DNA of 64,000 nucleotides from Bacteroidota bacterium (GTDB lineage Bacteria > Bacteroidota > Bacteroidia > Bacteroidales > JAGONC01). Shown piece after piece: positions 16,145 through 27,613 of this stretch; the first letter of the stretch is position 1; each line of letters opens with the position of its first letter. The notes under the pieces were generated by a model. The model searched no databases and was not told the origin of the DNA. It worked only from the letters and a program-made list of their open reading frames with translations. The stretch spans positions 1-64,000 of the forward strand of contig JAKLFC010000003.1 in assembly GCA_022711405.1 (NCBI GenBank). Direction: 5' to 3'. The position numbers and the translations under genes were made by a program.

Positions 16145-18015
16145 CCCTTCTTCACAAAGATATTAATACTCACCCCCTGCATGATATCAAAGACATTCTC
16201 GTCTTTTCCGCCATCCGGCGTCGTTTCCTTCTTCTTGGCATTGCCATGCAAATCAATAATATAGATCTTGTCAAAGCTTTCGGCCAGATATTTCCTCATC
16301 TGCCGGTGGATGATCCCGTCTATAAAACTATTGTTTGAAATGAAAGCAAGAATCCCTTCACCATTTTTTTCGATCAGATACTGCCCGAACCGGATGAACT
16401 TGATATAATCATCCGATAAGGGCTGGATATTTCTTTCGTTCAGGTCTTTTTTATAATCCGAAACCAGCTTTTCGATCCAGGGCGATTTATTGTTGCTGCT
16501 CACCGAGTACGGCGGATTGCCGATCACTACCATCACCGGCGTATCCCTCTTTACATGATTCGCCTCGCTTGCTTCCTGCGAAAGCCACGAAGCGAAAAGG
16601 GTCCCGGTATCCTGGTGATGCTCTTCCAGCGAATTGGTCAGATAAATCCTCAACCGTTGCGGACGCGTCGGTTTGTAGCCTGTTTCACGGAGTAACAGTT
16701 CCAGCTTCAGGTGTGCCATGGCATAGGAGGCCATCAGGATCTCGAAACCGTTCAGCCTGGGCAGCAGATGGTCTTCCACATACTGGTTCCAGATCCCTTC
16801 CTGCCCTTCAAATTTTCGGTGTACCTGGCGGACCACTTCTGCCAGAAAAGTACCGGTACCACAGGCAGGATCCAGCACCTGCACCCGGTGCACCTCCTTT
16901 TCCACTATTTTTCCCTGCACAGGCACCTTGACCTTGATCTTTGACGTATCTGCCAAACCTTGCGGCAGACCGAATTCTTCTTGCAGAATATCATCCACCG
17001 CCCTCACAATGAAGTTCACCACCGGTTCAGGCGTGTACCATACACCCCGGCTTTTCCTCAGGGCAGGATTGTATTCGGAAAGAAAGGTTTCATAAAAGTG
17101 GATCATCGGGTCGGTCTGCCGGGTGGCCCTGCCGAAGTCCTTCAGGATACCGGCCACATCGGTATGCTGAAATATATCGGCCAGGTCATCCACGATCCAT
17201 TTGATCCGGTCGTCGAGGTCATAGCCGGCTATGTACTGAAACAGTTTCCGTAGGAATGGATTGGAAACGGGGATAAGGTTAGCGGCCTCCTGGCGGGTAA
17301 AATCCTCCAGGCTCGGATCATGCAGCCGCGCGGCAAACATACCGTACGCAATGGTCTGTGCGTAAATGTCGGCGAAGTCTTTTGCAGTGATGTCATGGAT
17401 CAGCACGTGCCGGAACGCATTCATCTGATCGTGCAGGGTATGGTTGGCTTCCTCGAAAAGATTGGTTCCGGCGGTGGCCTGGCTGCCTGACAGGGCATTA
17501 TCGATAATGCCGGCCATGAGCCTGGCCTTGGCAGCCATCATCACCGAAAGTTTCGCTGCCGACTTGATCGTTTGTCCCGTGAAAGCGGCGAAGTTCACGA
17601 TCATATCCTCAAACGCCCCGAAATTCTCAGGCCGTGGGATGATCTTTCCCGGGACAGCATCAGCCAGCGCTACCTGGGATACTAATTCGCCATTGCGGTA
17701 AAGCCGGAATGTAAGGTAGTCGGTAAGGATCAGATTATCCAGGGATTTCCTGTACCGGTCCAGCTGCTCCTTCAGGTCTTTGCTGTTCAGATCTTTCCCG
17801 ACATCCTTTGCTTCAATGTAACCCACCGGGACATTCTTCCTGGTAAGGATGTAATCCGGGGCTCCGCATTCGATCCGGGAGGGCTCGTTGGTGACCACTA
17901 TTCCTGGAAGCAGGCTTTCGAGAAGGTTCCGAAGGTCGGGCCGATAACTGTGTTCTGTGGATATACCGGACCTGTACAGTTGGTTTACCTTCTGAAGGTA
18001 TTCTGCGATGGTCAT
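16141..18015 (-). CDS. Type ISP-like restriction-modification enzyme, nuclease and N6-adenine methylase half
   Basis: 624 residues. The N-terminal nuclease domain shows P53-D54 and E68-A-K70 (GAPDYILT, then VGYIEAKDVGKDL), a PD-(D/E)XK site. A helical connector follows, then the gamma-class N6-adenine methylase: motif I D382-PACGTGTFL and motif IV N500-PPY. The chain stops at QGVSINIFVKKG, the exact point where full-length relatives of about 1000-1100 residues continue into the specificity region; with the 413-residue downstream half the total is 1037. It cuts DNA that lacks its own methyl mark, if the pieces assemble. It is first in a three-gene overlapping operon and has a 10-bp inverted repeat just before its start. 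Confidence 0.88.
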   Translation of the reverse strand: MTIAEYLQKVNQLYRSGISTEHSYRPDLRNLLESLLPGIVVTNEPSRIECGAPDYILTRKNVPVGYIEAKDVGKDLNSKDLKEQLDRYRKSLDNLILTDYLTFRLYRNGELVSQVALADAVPGKIIPRPENFGAFEDMIVNFAAFTGQTIKSAAKLSVMMAAKARLMAGIIDNALSGSQATAGTNLFEEANHTLHDQMNAFRHVLIHDITAKDFADIYAQTIAYGMFAARLHDPSLEDFTRQEAANLIPVSNPFLRKLFQYIAGYDLDDRIKWIVDDLADIFQHTDVAGILKDFGRATRQTDPMIHFYETFLSEYNPALRKSRGVWYTPEPVVNFIVRAVDDILQEEFGLPQGLADTSKIKVKVPVQGKIVEKEVHRVQVLDPACGTGTFLAEVVRQVHRKFEGQEGIWNQYVEDHLLPRLNGFEILMASYAMAHLKLELLLRETGYKPTRPQRLRIYLTNSLEEHHQDTGTLFASWLSQEASEANHVKRDTPVMVVIGNPPYSVSSNNKSPWIEKLVSDYKKDLNERNIQPLSDDYIKFIRFGQYLIEKNGEGILAFISNNSFIDGIIHRQMRKYLAESFDKIYIIDLHGNAKKKETTPDGGKDENVFDIMQGVSINIFVKKG

Positions 18016-18027
18016 GGTTCAGGTTTT

Positions 18028-18061
18028 GGCTTTAAAGATAAGGAAATTTTTCTTTAAAGCC
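18028..18061 (-). promoter_or_regulatory. Inverted repeat before the restriction-modification operon
   Basis: GGCTTTAAAG, 14 bases, CTTTAAAGCC: two perfect 10-base arms that end 12 bases before the ATG of the methylase half. On the coding strand TATCTTTA inside it resembles a -7 box. It could be an operator controlling the restriction genes or an RNA hairpin; no controller gene is present in the operon. Confidence 0.5.
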
Positions 18062-18162
18062 CCAGATTCGCCGTGAGCGGTAATTCAATTGTCAAACCTT
18101 CGCTTTACAAAAGGTATCCTTCCAATAGGATGCGTCATGACCGGTTTTACATACCGGATCTA

Positions 18163-20822
<2,660 letters not shown>

Positions 20823-20834
20823 TTGATCATATCT

Positions 20835-20864
20835 TTATTAGGAATAACTCTTACTTAAGAATAA
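20835..20864 (-). promoter_or_regulatory. Candidate PerR/Fur operator
   Basis: A TTATT-AGG-AATAA inverted repeat (20835-20847) is followed by CTTACTTAAGAATAA, together an AT-rich, dyad-like run of the size of a Per box (TTATAATNATTATAA) and 13-42 bases upstream of the repressor start. The fit to the consensus is only approximate. Confidence 0.35.
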
Positions 20865-21107
20865 ACAAAAATAAGAATTTTTTTAGTTCACCCTGCGGGG
20901 ACCTTGTAAGATCCTCGGCTCTCTGAACAGGTGAACAATATAGCGGGAATGTTGTTTTTATTAAAACCGGTTTAAAATAAGTTGAATGCAATGATGCTTC
21001 GATCACAACTGAAAAGCGGAGAATTACACATGAAATATCTTATCATCACAACCATCATCCTGTGCTGCTCTTCATTCAGTCTTTTTTCACAGTACACACT
21101 GGATTGG

Positions 21108-22604
21108 ATGAAAATCAGAGGCATTTATACCAGGATTATAAGAACATGGATATTTTCGGCAGGGCTAGGGGTATGTCTGTCAGCCGGCGCCCAGGTAAAT
21201 GTCGGGTGGGTCAATTATCCGGGAGGCGTTTCGGTTGCAGCTGATGAACTGAACAATGTGTACACTGCAAACTGGGAATACAATCCCGGTGGCGATATTA
21301 CCCTGACAAAAAGAGATTCGGATGGTGTTACTGTCTGGGAAAAGACGTACGATAATACGGATAATTCGAGGCATGAGGTCGTCACCTGGATTGAAACCGA
21401 CAGCCAGGGAAACATTGTGGTTTCTGGCACGATAAGGTCTGGATACTCAGATCCTGTGGATGCCAACAGCCTGGTGATGAAATATGATCCATCGGGCAAT
21501 CTGTTGTGGAGAGTTGTCTATGAAACAGATTTTGACGGATCTTCCACCAGGAAATGCCTGACCGATGCCAATGACAACATCTATGTGCTCGGATTGGGCA
21601 ACAGTGGAACAGGACTGGTCACAACTGTTAAAAAATTCGATTCTAGTGGCACTCCTCTCTGGGCTTATTTTGATACGGCCGGAATTGGAGCCCCGGTCAA
21701 TTTCAAGTTTACGCCCGATCATGGCATACTGATCACATCAAGATCCTTTTTTGGAAGCATCAATGGCTATATAAAAATTGATCTGGACGGCAATACCATC
21801 TGGAGCTACCCTGGTGTGAATAGTTTATCCCTCGGAGATGCAGCAGGCGATGGGTTTGGGAATAGCTACCTGGTGAATGGTGAATATGTCGCTACGGATC
21901 CTGGTAGTATACTGACAAAGTTATCTCCGTCAGGTTCACTGATCTGGGAAAAAATCAACGATATGACAGGATTCAGGATCGAAGTAGGTTCAGACGATCA
22001 TCCTGTCATCAGCGGTTATCCCAATGCGGGGACGGTGGGTGCTGCGTTTATGAAATTTGACAGCAGTGGCAACGTTTTATGGCATAATCCTGATGCAGAC
22101 GGTCCGGGCCTTAACCTGCTGTCGCATTCCCTGATGAAACTTGATGGATGGAATGCTGCGTATCTGGCTGCGGGGACGATGTTCGAGATGGCCGTATGTA
22201 AAGTGAACAGCGATGGAACTTCCGCATGGACTGCCACAACTGCCGGTAGTTATGCCCGTGCCATTGATTTTGGGACAGATGCCAGTGTTTACGTGACGGG
22301 AGGTGCCACTTCGAGGCTATTGCAGCAGGGAACCGTAACGCATGTGCCTTCTGAGGATCTGCTGCAGATAACGATCTATCCCAATCCAGTGGTTGAACGT
22401 GTGCTGTATCTGGATCTGCCTCACGACATTCCATTTCCGGTATCGTTCGGAATGTTTTCGGCTTCAGGTCAGAAGGTGATCCATTCGGAATTAAAAGAAT
22501 CAAGAAATGCGATTCCAACAGATGGTTTGGTGAATGGGATTTACTTTGTGGTGATCCATACCAACGATCATGTTAAAATGTTAAAAATACTGGTCAATAA
22601 TTGA
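21108..22604 (+). CDS. T9SS-secreted beta-propeller protein
   Basis: About 498 residues from the ATG at 21108, with signal MKIRGIYTRIIRTWIFSAGL ending CLSAGAQ. The body has repeated blade-like units: TKRDSDGVTVWEKTYDN, MKYDPSGNLLWRVVYET, VKKFDSSGTPLWAYFDT, IKIDLDGNTIWSYPG, TKLSPSGSLIWEK, MKFDSSGNVLWHN, which is the (K/D)xDxxGNxxW pattern of SBBP/PQQ-like propellers. The last 80 residues are a Por sorting tail (IYPNPVVERVLYLDL, GLVNGIYFVVIHTNDHVKML). The frame extends upstream to 20982 and includes a second, earlier signal-like peptide (MKYLIITTIILCCSSFSLFS from 21030), which appears to be a leftover from another gene. Function unknown; surface or secreted. Confidence 0.78.
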   Translation: MKIRGIYTRIIRTWIFSAGLGVCLSAGAQVNVGWVNYPGGVSVAADELNNVYTANWEYNPGGDITLTKRDSDGVTVWEKTYDNTDNSRHEVVTWIETDSQGNIVVSGTIRSGYSDPVDANSLVMKYDPSGNLLWRVVYETDFDGSSTRKCLTDANDNIYVLGLGNSGTGLVTTVKKFDSSGTPLWAYFDTAGIGAPVNFKFTPDHGILITSRSFFGSINGYIKIDLDGNTIWSYPGVNSLSLGDAAGDGFGNSYLVNGEYVATDPGSILTKLSPSGSLIWEKINDMTGFRIEVGSDDHPVISGYPNAGTVGAAFMKFDSSGNVLWHNPDADGPGLNLLSHSLMKLDGWNAAYLAAGTMFEMAVCKVNSDGTSAWTATTAGSYARAIDFGTDASVYVTGGATSRLLQQGTVTHVPSEDLLQITIYPNPVVERVLYLDLPHDIPFPVSFGMFSASGQKVIHSELKESRNAIPTDGLVNGIYFVVIHTNDHVKMLKILVNN

Positions 22605-22655
22605 AATTGCGAGCTGAATCCCTTCCAATGGTTTTAATAATCGGGCCCACTTTCC

Positions 22656-22663
22656 TAATTTTG
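22656..22663 (+). promoter_or_regulatory. Candidate -7 box for the M28 peptidase gene
   Basis: TAATTTTG matches TAnnTTTG, 40 bases before the GTG start at 22703. No clear TTG at the -33 position is visible, so it is only a candidate. Confidence 0.4.
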
Positions 22664-22702
22664 CCGCAGTTTTAAACCAAAGTCATTCATAAAATTTCTG
22701 TT

Positions 22703-24307
22703 GTGAAACACAAACTGTTATTGCTGATCATCGCTAGCCATTTGATGGCGGTGTATGTTTCCGCTCAGAACGATATGGTCGTACGAAAGATCATTGAGAT
22801 CGGGAAGGCCGACAACCAGGTCATGGATCATCTTGACGTACTCTGTAACCGGTTCGGCGGGCGCCCCATTGGTTCAGATGCTTATGAAAATGCCGCGGAG
22901 TGGGCTGCTGGAAAGTTCAGGGAATGGGGCATGCAGGTGATTATGGACAGCGTGGGCGAGCTCCCGGTAGGCTTCAACCGCGGACCCTGGACTGGGCGAA
23001 TGCTTTCTGACGAGGGGATGCAGCTTCATTTTGCCACACCTTCGTACACCGCCGGGACGAAAGGGGTACAACGCGGTCATGTGCTGATCGAACCGCGTAC
23101 CCGTGCTGAGTTCGACCGGATGAAAGGAAAGCTGAAAGGTGCATGGGTGCTGATCAACGGTGAAAACGAAGGCTGGCCCGTTGATTATTCAGCGCGTGCC
23201 GACAGTATCCGTGACTCTGTCAGGATCGTGAATGATTCCATTGAGAAGGAAAATTACCGGATCAGGAGGGAGAACCGGGAAAACAGGGACAAGGGCCTTC
23301 CTGAGAAGGAGTTGCTGCCTCTGAAAGAACAACCTGCTCTTTTTTACAAAGAGATGTGCGAAGCCGGGATCCTCGGTGTGATCCAGTCATCGAAAACACC
23401 CATCCAGGTTATGTACGACAGGAAGAACTTCGACAGCCTGACCTTTGATCACCTTCCGACGGTGCCTGATATCAAGCTGGATGAGCATCAGTACAGGATC
23501 ATCCGGCAGATGACGGAAGAGCGACGATATTTTTTGCTGGAATTCGATATCAGGAATCATTTCAGACCGGGCCCCATTCCTTATCACAACGTGATCGGTA
23601 TCATCCCGGGCACTGAATTTCCGGATGAATACGTCATCATGGGAGGGCACCTGGATTCGTACGACGTTGGCACCGGCGGTGTGGACGATGGCTCCGGGGC
23701 CACCCCTGCCATGGAAGCTGCGCGGCTGATCATGGCTGCGGGAGGAAAGCCCAAACGGACCATCCTGGTCATTCTCTGGGCCGGGGAGGAATTCGGCCTG
23801 CTGGGATCGAAAAGCTGGGTTGACAGAAATGAACACAAACTGGAAAAGATATCCAATATGTTCAACCGCGACGGAGGTCCGACGGTGCCCACGGGGATAT
23901 CCGTTCCAACGGCGATGATGGATGATTTTGTGAAGATCTGTGAACCTTTGGACAGCATTCATCCCGACTTTCCCTTTACGATCGAAGAGCGGCAGCCATC
24001 CGAAAGACCGGTCAAGCCATGGGGGACCGACAGCGGCCCCTTTGCCGTGGCAGGAGTGCCCACCCTCACGTTCAATACGGGAGATCCGAAAGGATATGAC
24101 TTCAGTTACCAGGAGATCTGGCACACCGAAAGGGATACCTACGACAAAAGCATCCGGGAATACCAGGAACAAACCGCCATTGTTACGGCCGTGGTCGTAT
24201 ATGGCGTTGCCAGTCTCGACCACCCGTTATCCAGGGAAGGGTACCATATGGAAAAACCGATAGTGCCTGAAAACGAAAAGGATAAGAAGAAAGATAAGAG
24301 AAAGTAA
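22703..24307 (+). CDS. M28-family zinc aminopeptidase, secreted
   Basis: 534 residues starting at GTG, which keeps the signal peptide (KHKLLLLIIASHLMAVYVSA). Residues 40-300 include a protease-associated (PA-like) insert. The M28 core has GGHLDSYDVGTGGVDDGSG (zinc ligands His and Asp), LWAGEEFGLLGSKSWV (catalytic and ligand Glu pair), a Gly/Asp-containing loop FNRDGGPTVP, and SDSGPFAVAGVPTLTF-like WGTDSGPFAVAGV. The last ligand His is in EIWHTERDTYDK. It probably releases N-terminal residues from peptides in the periplasm. The C-terminal tail is very basic (ENEKDKKKDKRK). Confidence 0.9.
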   Translation: MKHKLLLLIIASHLMAVYVSAQNDMVVRKIIEIGKADNQVMDHLDVLCNRFGGRPIGSDAYENAAEWAAGKFREWGMQVIMDSVGELPVGFNRGPWTGRMLSDEGMQLHFATPSYTAGTKGVQRGHVLIEPRTRAEFDRMKGKLKGAWVLINGENEGWPVDYSARADSIRDSVRIVNDSIEKENYRIRRENRENRDKGLPEKELLPLKEQPALFYKEMCEAGILGVIQSSKTPIQVMYDRKNFDSLTFDHLPTVPDIKLDEHQYRIIRQMTEERRYFLLEFDIRNHFRPGPIPYHNVIGIIPGTEFPDEYVIMGGHLDSYDVGTGGVDDGSGATPAMEAARLIMAAGGKPKRTILVILWAGEEFGLLGSKSWVDRNEHKLEKISNMFNRDGGPTVPTGISVPTAMMDDFVKICEPLDSIHPDFPFTIEERQPSERPVKPWGTDSGPFAVAGVPTLTFNTGDPKGYDFSYQEIWHTERDTYDKSIREYQEQTAIVTAVVVYGVASLDHPLSREGYHMEKPIVPENEKDKKKDKRK

Positions 24308-24373
24308 AAAAAGGTTAGGCAGTCGGACATTTCTGGCAGGGACCGGCAGAGCCATGGGCTTTTCACAAATCAT

Positions 24374-25456
24374 TCATTCCTTCACATCCAATCCTTTTTC
24401 CTTTAGAAACCGTGACATGAGGTCCGCGATTTCTATATTGTTCAAATCCGAAAACGGGAAGTGGGTGTTGCCGTTAATGCCAATTTCGGGCAGATGAACG
24501 ATGGTCACATCTCCACCATAATGGTTAACTGCATCCCGCCATCGCTTAGCCATTTCAAGCCGTACCCGCCAAATATCCTGCCCCGGATTGTCATTCGGTG
24601 TTTCAGGAATATAATCTCCATAATAGATCATGATCGGAACCCGGGTCAACTTCATAAAGTCTTCCATGGGTATAACAACATCCTCGAGTACACCTCCTGA
24701 ACTGGGCATGGAGGGTGGTGCTTCTCCTGTTGGGAAGACGAAATTACTGCCTGGTTCATAGGAAATAATGGCACGGACATTCGGATTTTTAATTGCCGAC
24801 ATCCATCCCGGTCCGCCACCCTGGGAATGCGTGACGAGAATTCCAGGACCGATTCTGTCGAAGAGTTCTGAGATGGCATCGGAAATCACTTCCAGGTCAA
24901 AAGCGCCGGTATTGGGTGTCATCTGGCGAAAATACTGGTTCAGTGTTTCCTGGTCTTTTGCGAATTGCACACCCGGGAAATAATCAGGCCAGATGCCGAT
25001 ACGAAATCTATTGAACCAGTATTGTTCGTCCGGTATCGGCCTAATGGTGATTGAATCCAATCCTCTCCCTGCATTTCCCCGTCTCGGCTGGTCCAGCAGG
25101 TATACGCTATAATCCCGTCTGAGGAAAATGTTTTGAAAGCCCTCCCTCCCGTCCGGTGTGGTTTCCCATGTTCGGGAGAACTGTCCTGCACCGTGCAGGA
25201 ATACCAGGGGGAATTTGCGTGCCTGTGCAGGGATCTGGTAAAACACATAGGCGTGGTCGCCATGAAAGGTCTGTCCATCTGGAGTTGGATGGTAAGGATC
25301 GAATGTCCCCGGTTGGGTAATGACATCACCACCTGCCGCAAAACTGCCCTGCTCCTGAATGATCAATGGCTTTTGCTGGTTATTTTCATTCATCGTTGTA
25401 CAGGATATAATAGTGACCATACTAACTGCAAAAATGATTTTGCTGACATTTTTCAT
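24374..25456 (-). CDS. Alpha/beta hydrolase lipoprotein
   Basis: 360 residues with a lipoprotein signal (FAVSMVTIISC, Cys at about 19). The hydrolase fold shows the oxyanion strand FPLVFLHGAGQFSRTWETTP (HGxG), the nucleophile elbow ILVTHSQGGGPGW (GxSxGG with T in the first position), an acid candidate in MIYYGDYIPETPND and the His in NGNTHFPFSDLN. A related group is annotated as esterases or as alpha/beta hydrolases of unknown substrate. It is convergent with the M28 gene, and a short gap of 66 bases separates the two. Confidence 0.82.
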   Translation of the reverse strand: MKNVSKIIFAVSMVTIISCTTMNENNQQKPLIIQEQGSFAAGGDVITQPGTFDPYHPTPDGQTFHGDHAYVFYQIPAQARKFPLVFLHGAGQFSRTWETTPDGREGFQNIFLRRDYSVYLLDQPRRGNAGRGLDSITIRPIPDEQYWFNRFRIGIWPDYFPGVQFAKDQETLNQYFRQMTPNTGAFDLEVISDAISELFDRIGPGILVTHSQGGGPGWMSAIKNPNVRAIISYEPGSNFVFPTGEAPPSMPSSGGVLEDVVIPMEDFMKLTRVPIMIYYGDYIPETPNDNPGQDIWRVRLEMAKRWRDAVNHYGGDVTIVHLPEIGINGNTHFPFSDLNNIEIADLMSRFLKEKGLDVKE

Positions 25457-25541
25457 TTCTATTCTGGATTTTTTGTGAATTGCCGCTGACCGAAAGCACC
25501 CTGATGGTCATCATTGTTACATGCCATCCATGCGCATGGAA

Positions 25542-26438
25542 TTAAATTTCTCGTTCGGGACCCTTCTTGTAACGCTTGTAAAGGTTATATACCATTCCGT
25601 CAACAAGTCCGGCCTTCGGTATATAAATGCTGCTGATGCCTGCAGTTTCCAGTACGGTCAGATAAATGCGGGAAGCCGGCACGATCACATCGGCCCTGTC
25701 AAGCCTTAGCCCGAGCAGGTCCATACGTTCATCGATGCTGATTCCGCTCAGGTAATCATAAGCATATCGCAACTGCCCGATATCCAGGGTCATCTGTAAC
25801 TGATCGCCGAATAATTTATGGATCTTATTGATATTACCTCCTGTACCGATGCAGATCAATCCATACGGATGATCACTGTACCGGGCTACCCAGGCCCTCA
25901 TGGAATCCCACTCCGATTCTTTTTCCTTTCCTTCCAGGATCCGTATCGTGCCCAGCTTAAAGGATTTGGCACCCAGCAGCCTGTCGTTCTGCGTCACTGA
26001 AATTTCAGTGCTCCCGCCTCCCACGTCGATGAACATCCGGTATTTCTCATCGGATTCAAGTCTCCAGATATCCAATGACCGCAAAATGGATGCTTCTTCA
26101 AGCCCGTTGATGATCCTGACCTTAATGCGGGTCTCTTTCCTGATCCTTTTGATGATTTCCTTCCCGTTGGAAGCTTCCCTCATGGCTGAAGTGGCACAGG
26201 CGTCAAAGGCCAGCGGTTTATATACATCGATCAGTAATTTGTAAGCCTTTATGGTTTTAATAAGATCATCGGCCTTTTTCTGAGAGATCTTTTGTTTGCT
26301 GAACACATCCGTACCCAGTCGCACAGGGATCCTGGTCAACGTAGCCTTCTCGACATGGATATGGCTCTCCAGCTCAAATACATTGGCAAATAACAACCTG
26401 ACGGCGTTGGAACCGATATCGATGGATGCAAATAACAT
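25542..26438 (-). CDS. Exopolyphosphatase / Ppx-GppA phosphatase
   Basis: 298 residues of the ASKHA ATPase fold. Phosphate loop 1 ASIDIGSNAVRLLFANV; a helical region CATSAMREASNGKEI; phosphate loop 2 MFIDVGGGSTEISV with the catalytic region nearby; and a third motif ICIGTGGNINKI. The length is that of the short, two-domain form that lacks the C-terminal HD-like domain of E. coli Ppx. It hydrolyses polyphosphate or (p)ppGpp in the cytoplasm. It is 85 bases upstream of the alpha/beta hydrolase on the same strand and probably forms its own unit. Confidence 0.88.
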   Translation of the reverse strand: MLFASIDIGSNAVRLLFANVFELESHIHVEKATLTRIPVRLGTDVFSKQKISQKKADDLIKTIKAYKLLIDVYKPLAFDACATSAMREASNGKEIIKRIRKETRIKVRIINGLEEASILRSLDIWRLESDEKYRMFIDVGGGSTEISVTQNDRLLGAKSFKLGTIRILEGKEKESEWDSMRAWVARYSDHPYGLICIGTGGNINKIHKLFGDQLQMTLDIGQLRYAYDYLSGISIDERMDLLGLRLDRADVIVPASRIYLTVLETAGISSIYIPKAGLVDGMVYNLYKRYKKGPEREI

Positions 26439-26467
26439 TTAAGTTGTCAATCGGTAGTGCAAATATA

Positions 26468-27610
26468 CTATTTCCAGAATTCAGGCTTTTCAAGAATACC
26501 GCCGTTTGCTGTGCAGTCGAAGCAGGGATCAGCGGCATACCCAAGCTGATTGTATCTGTCTATTGATATGTAAATTGGCCAGTATCCCCATGGCATTGCG
26601 GAGAGAGACCTCATATCGACGATCAGTTCACAGACAGGATAGTAAAAAGGTAGTTCCGCAGGCCGTTGCAGGAAGATCCTTTTCTCATCCATCCCTGCGA
26701 CCAGGAAATATCCCAGCACCGGTTCATCCGGATCATCCTGGTTTTTGACATTTCCTGTCATCTGATAGGGCTGTTTTTCGTAGAGGGATCCCTCGGACAC
26801 CATCAGATACCTGACCTGGTCATAATAGGAATATGCCTCAGCGCCGATGGTGAACTGATCGGCAAGGAGGCTGTATGTGACCTGGAGGCGGCGGGTTTCC
26901 GTATCCACATAGTGGAGTGGAAATTTCTTCAGGACAGGTTCGGTCAGGTCGAGTGTGCTTGCCGTGAAGAATTCATCCACGTTCTTCGTTTTCCAGCAGG
27001 TATAGAACGTATCTGGGTTGTTAAATGGCACGAAATAGCCGTACCAGAGATAATTGAGATAAAAATCGGAGTGGAATTCATAGGTTTCTTCGAGCTGCCA
27101 TAAAAAATAGCTGGAGTCATGTTCAGAGCGGTGGGTATCCACATAGAACTGCAATCCTGCAATGTCGTGGTCCAGGTCAGCTGTCTCGTGATATATAACC
27201 TCAGTGTAAATGGAATCTATTCCTACAGGGGCCGGCAGTTGCTCAAAGGGGCTGGAGTAATTTTTCCCGGCCGGAGTCACGATCTGTATTTTGTACTGCC
27301 TGCCAGCAACACCCTGAATTCCGTTCACGGAGGTGCTATATGTTCCCGGTTCAGTTTCGGTGAGTTGTTCGGCGTTTCCGGTGTTATCCAGAAGGATCAC
27401 GGAGCATCCGGGAAGGGGATTATACTGCGGTGAATGGATTTTAGAGGTCGTCGACAGACGGATCGTGTACGGTCCCGGCTTATCCGTCAGGATTCCGTCG
27501 ACCACCAGCAGGTTTTCGTACCTGTCAATCTCCGGCCAGTATTCATCGATGCAGGAGGACAGGACAATCAGAAAAAGCAGAAAGCACTTCTTCACCGGGT
27601 ATGGGAACAC
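26468..27610 (-). CDS. DUF4249 lipoprotein
   Basis: 380 residues: lipoprotein signal (CFLLFLIVLSSC, Cys about residue 20), the DUF4249 N-terminal block (LLVVDGILTDKPGPYTIRLS) and beta-rich body with GCSVILLDNTGNAEQLTE. Members usually accompany a TonB-dependent receptor of the SusC type, in the role of an outer-membrane partner lipoprotein; no receptor gene is adjacent here, only the GH172 gene four bases upstream. Together they suggest surface handling of a sugar, although this is inferred only from neighbours. Confidence 0.8.
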   Translation of the reverse strand: MFPYPVKKCFLLFLIVLSSCIDEYWPEIDRYENLLVVDGILTDKPGPYTIRLSTTSKIHSPQYNPLPGCSVILLDNTGNAEQLTETEPGTYSTSVNGIQGVAGRQYKIQIVTPAGKNYSSPFEQLPAPVGIDSIYTEVIYHETADLDHDIAGLQFYVDTHRSEHDSSYFLWQLEETYEFHSDFYLNYLWYGYFVPFNNPDTFYTCWKTKNVDEFFTASTLDLTEPVLKKFPLHYVDTETRRLQVTYSLLADQFTIGAEAYSYYDQVRYLMVSEGSLYEKQPYQMTGNVKNQDDPDEPVLGYFLVAGMDEKRIFLQRPAELPFYYPVCELIVDMRSLSAMPWGYWPIYISIDRYNQLGYAADPCFDCTANGGILEKPEFWK

Positions 27611-27613
27611 TTT

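Noticed and set aside
23387..24223. A 278-codon antisense frame within the M28 peptidase gene
   Set aside because: No recognisable motif, and fully inside a gene with intact zinc ligands.
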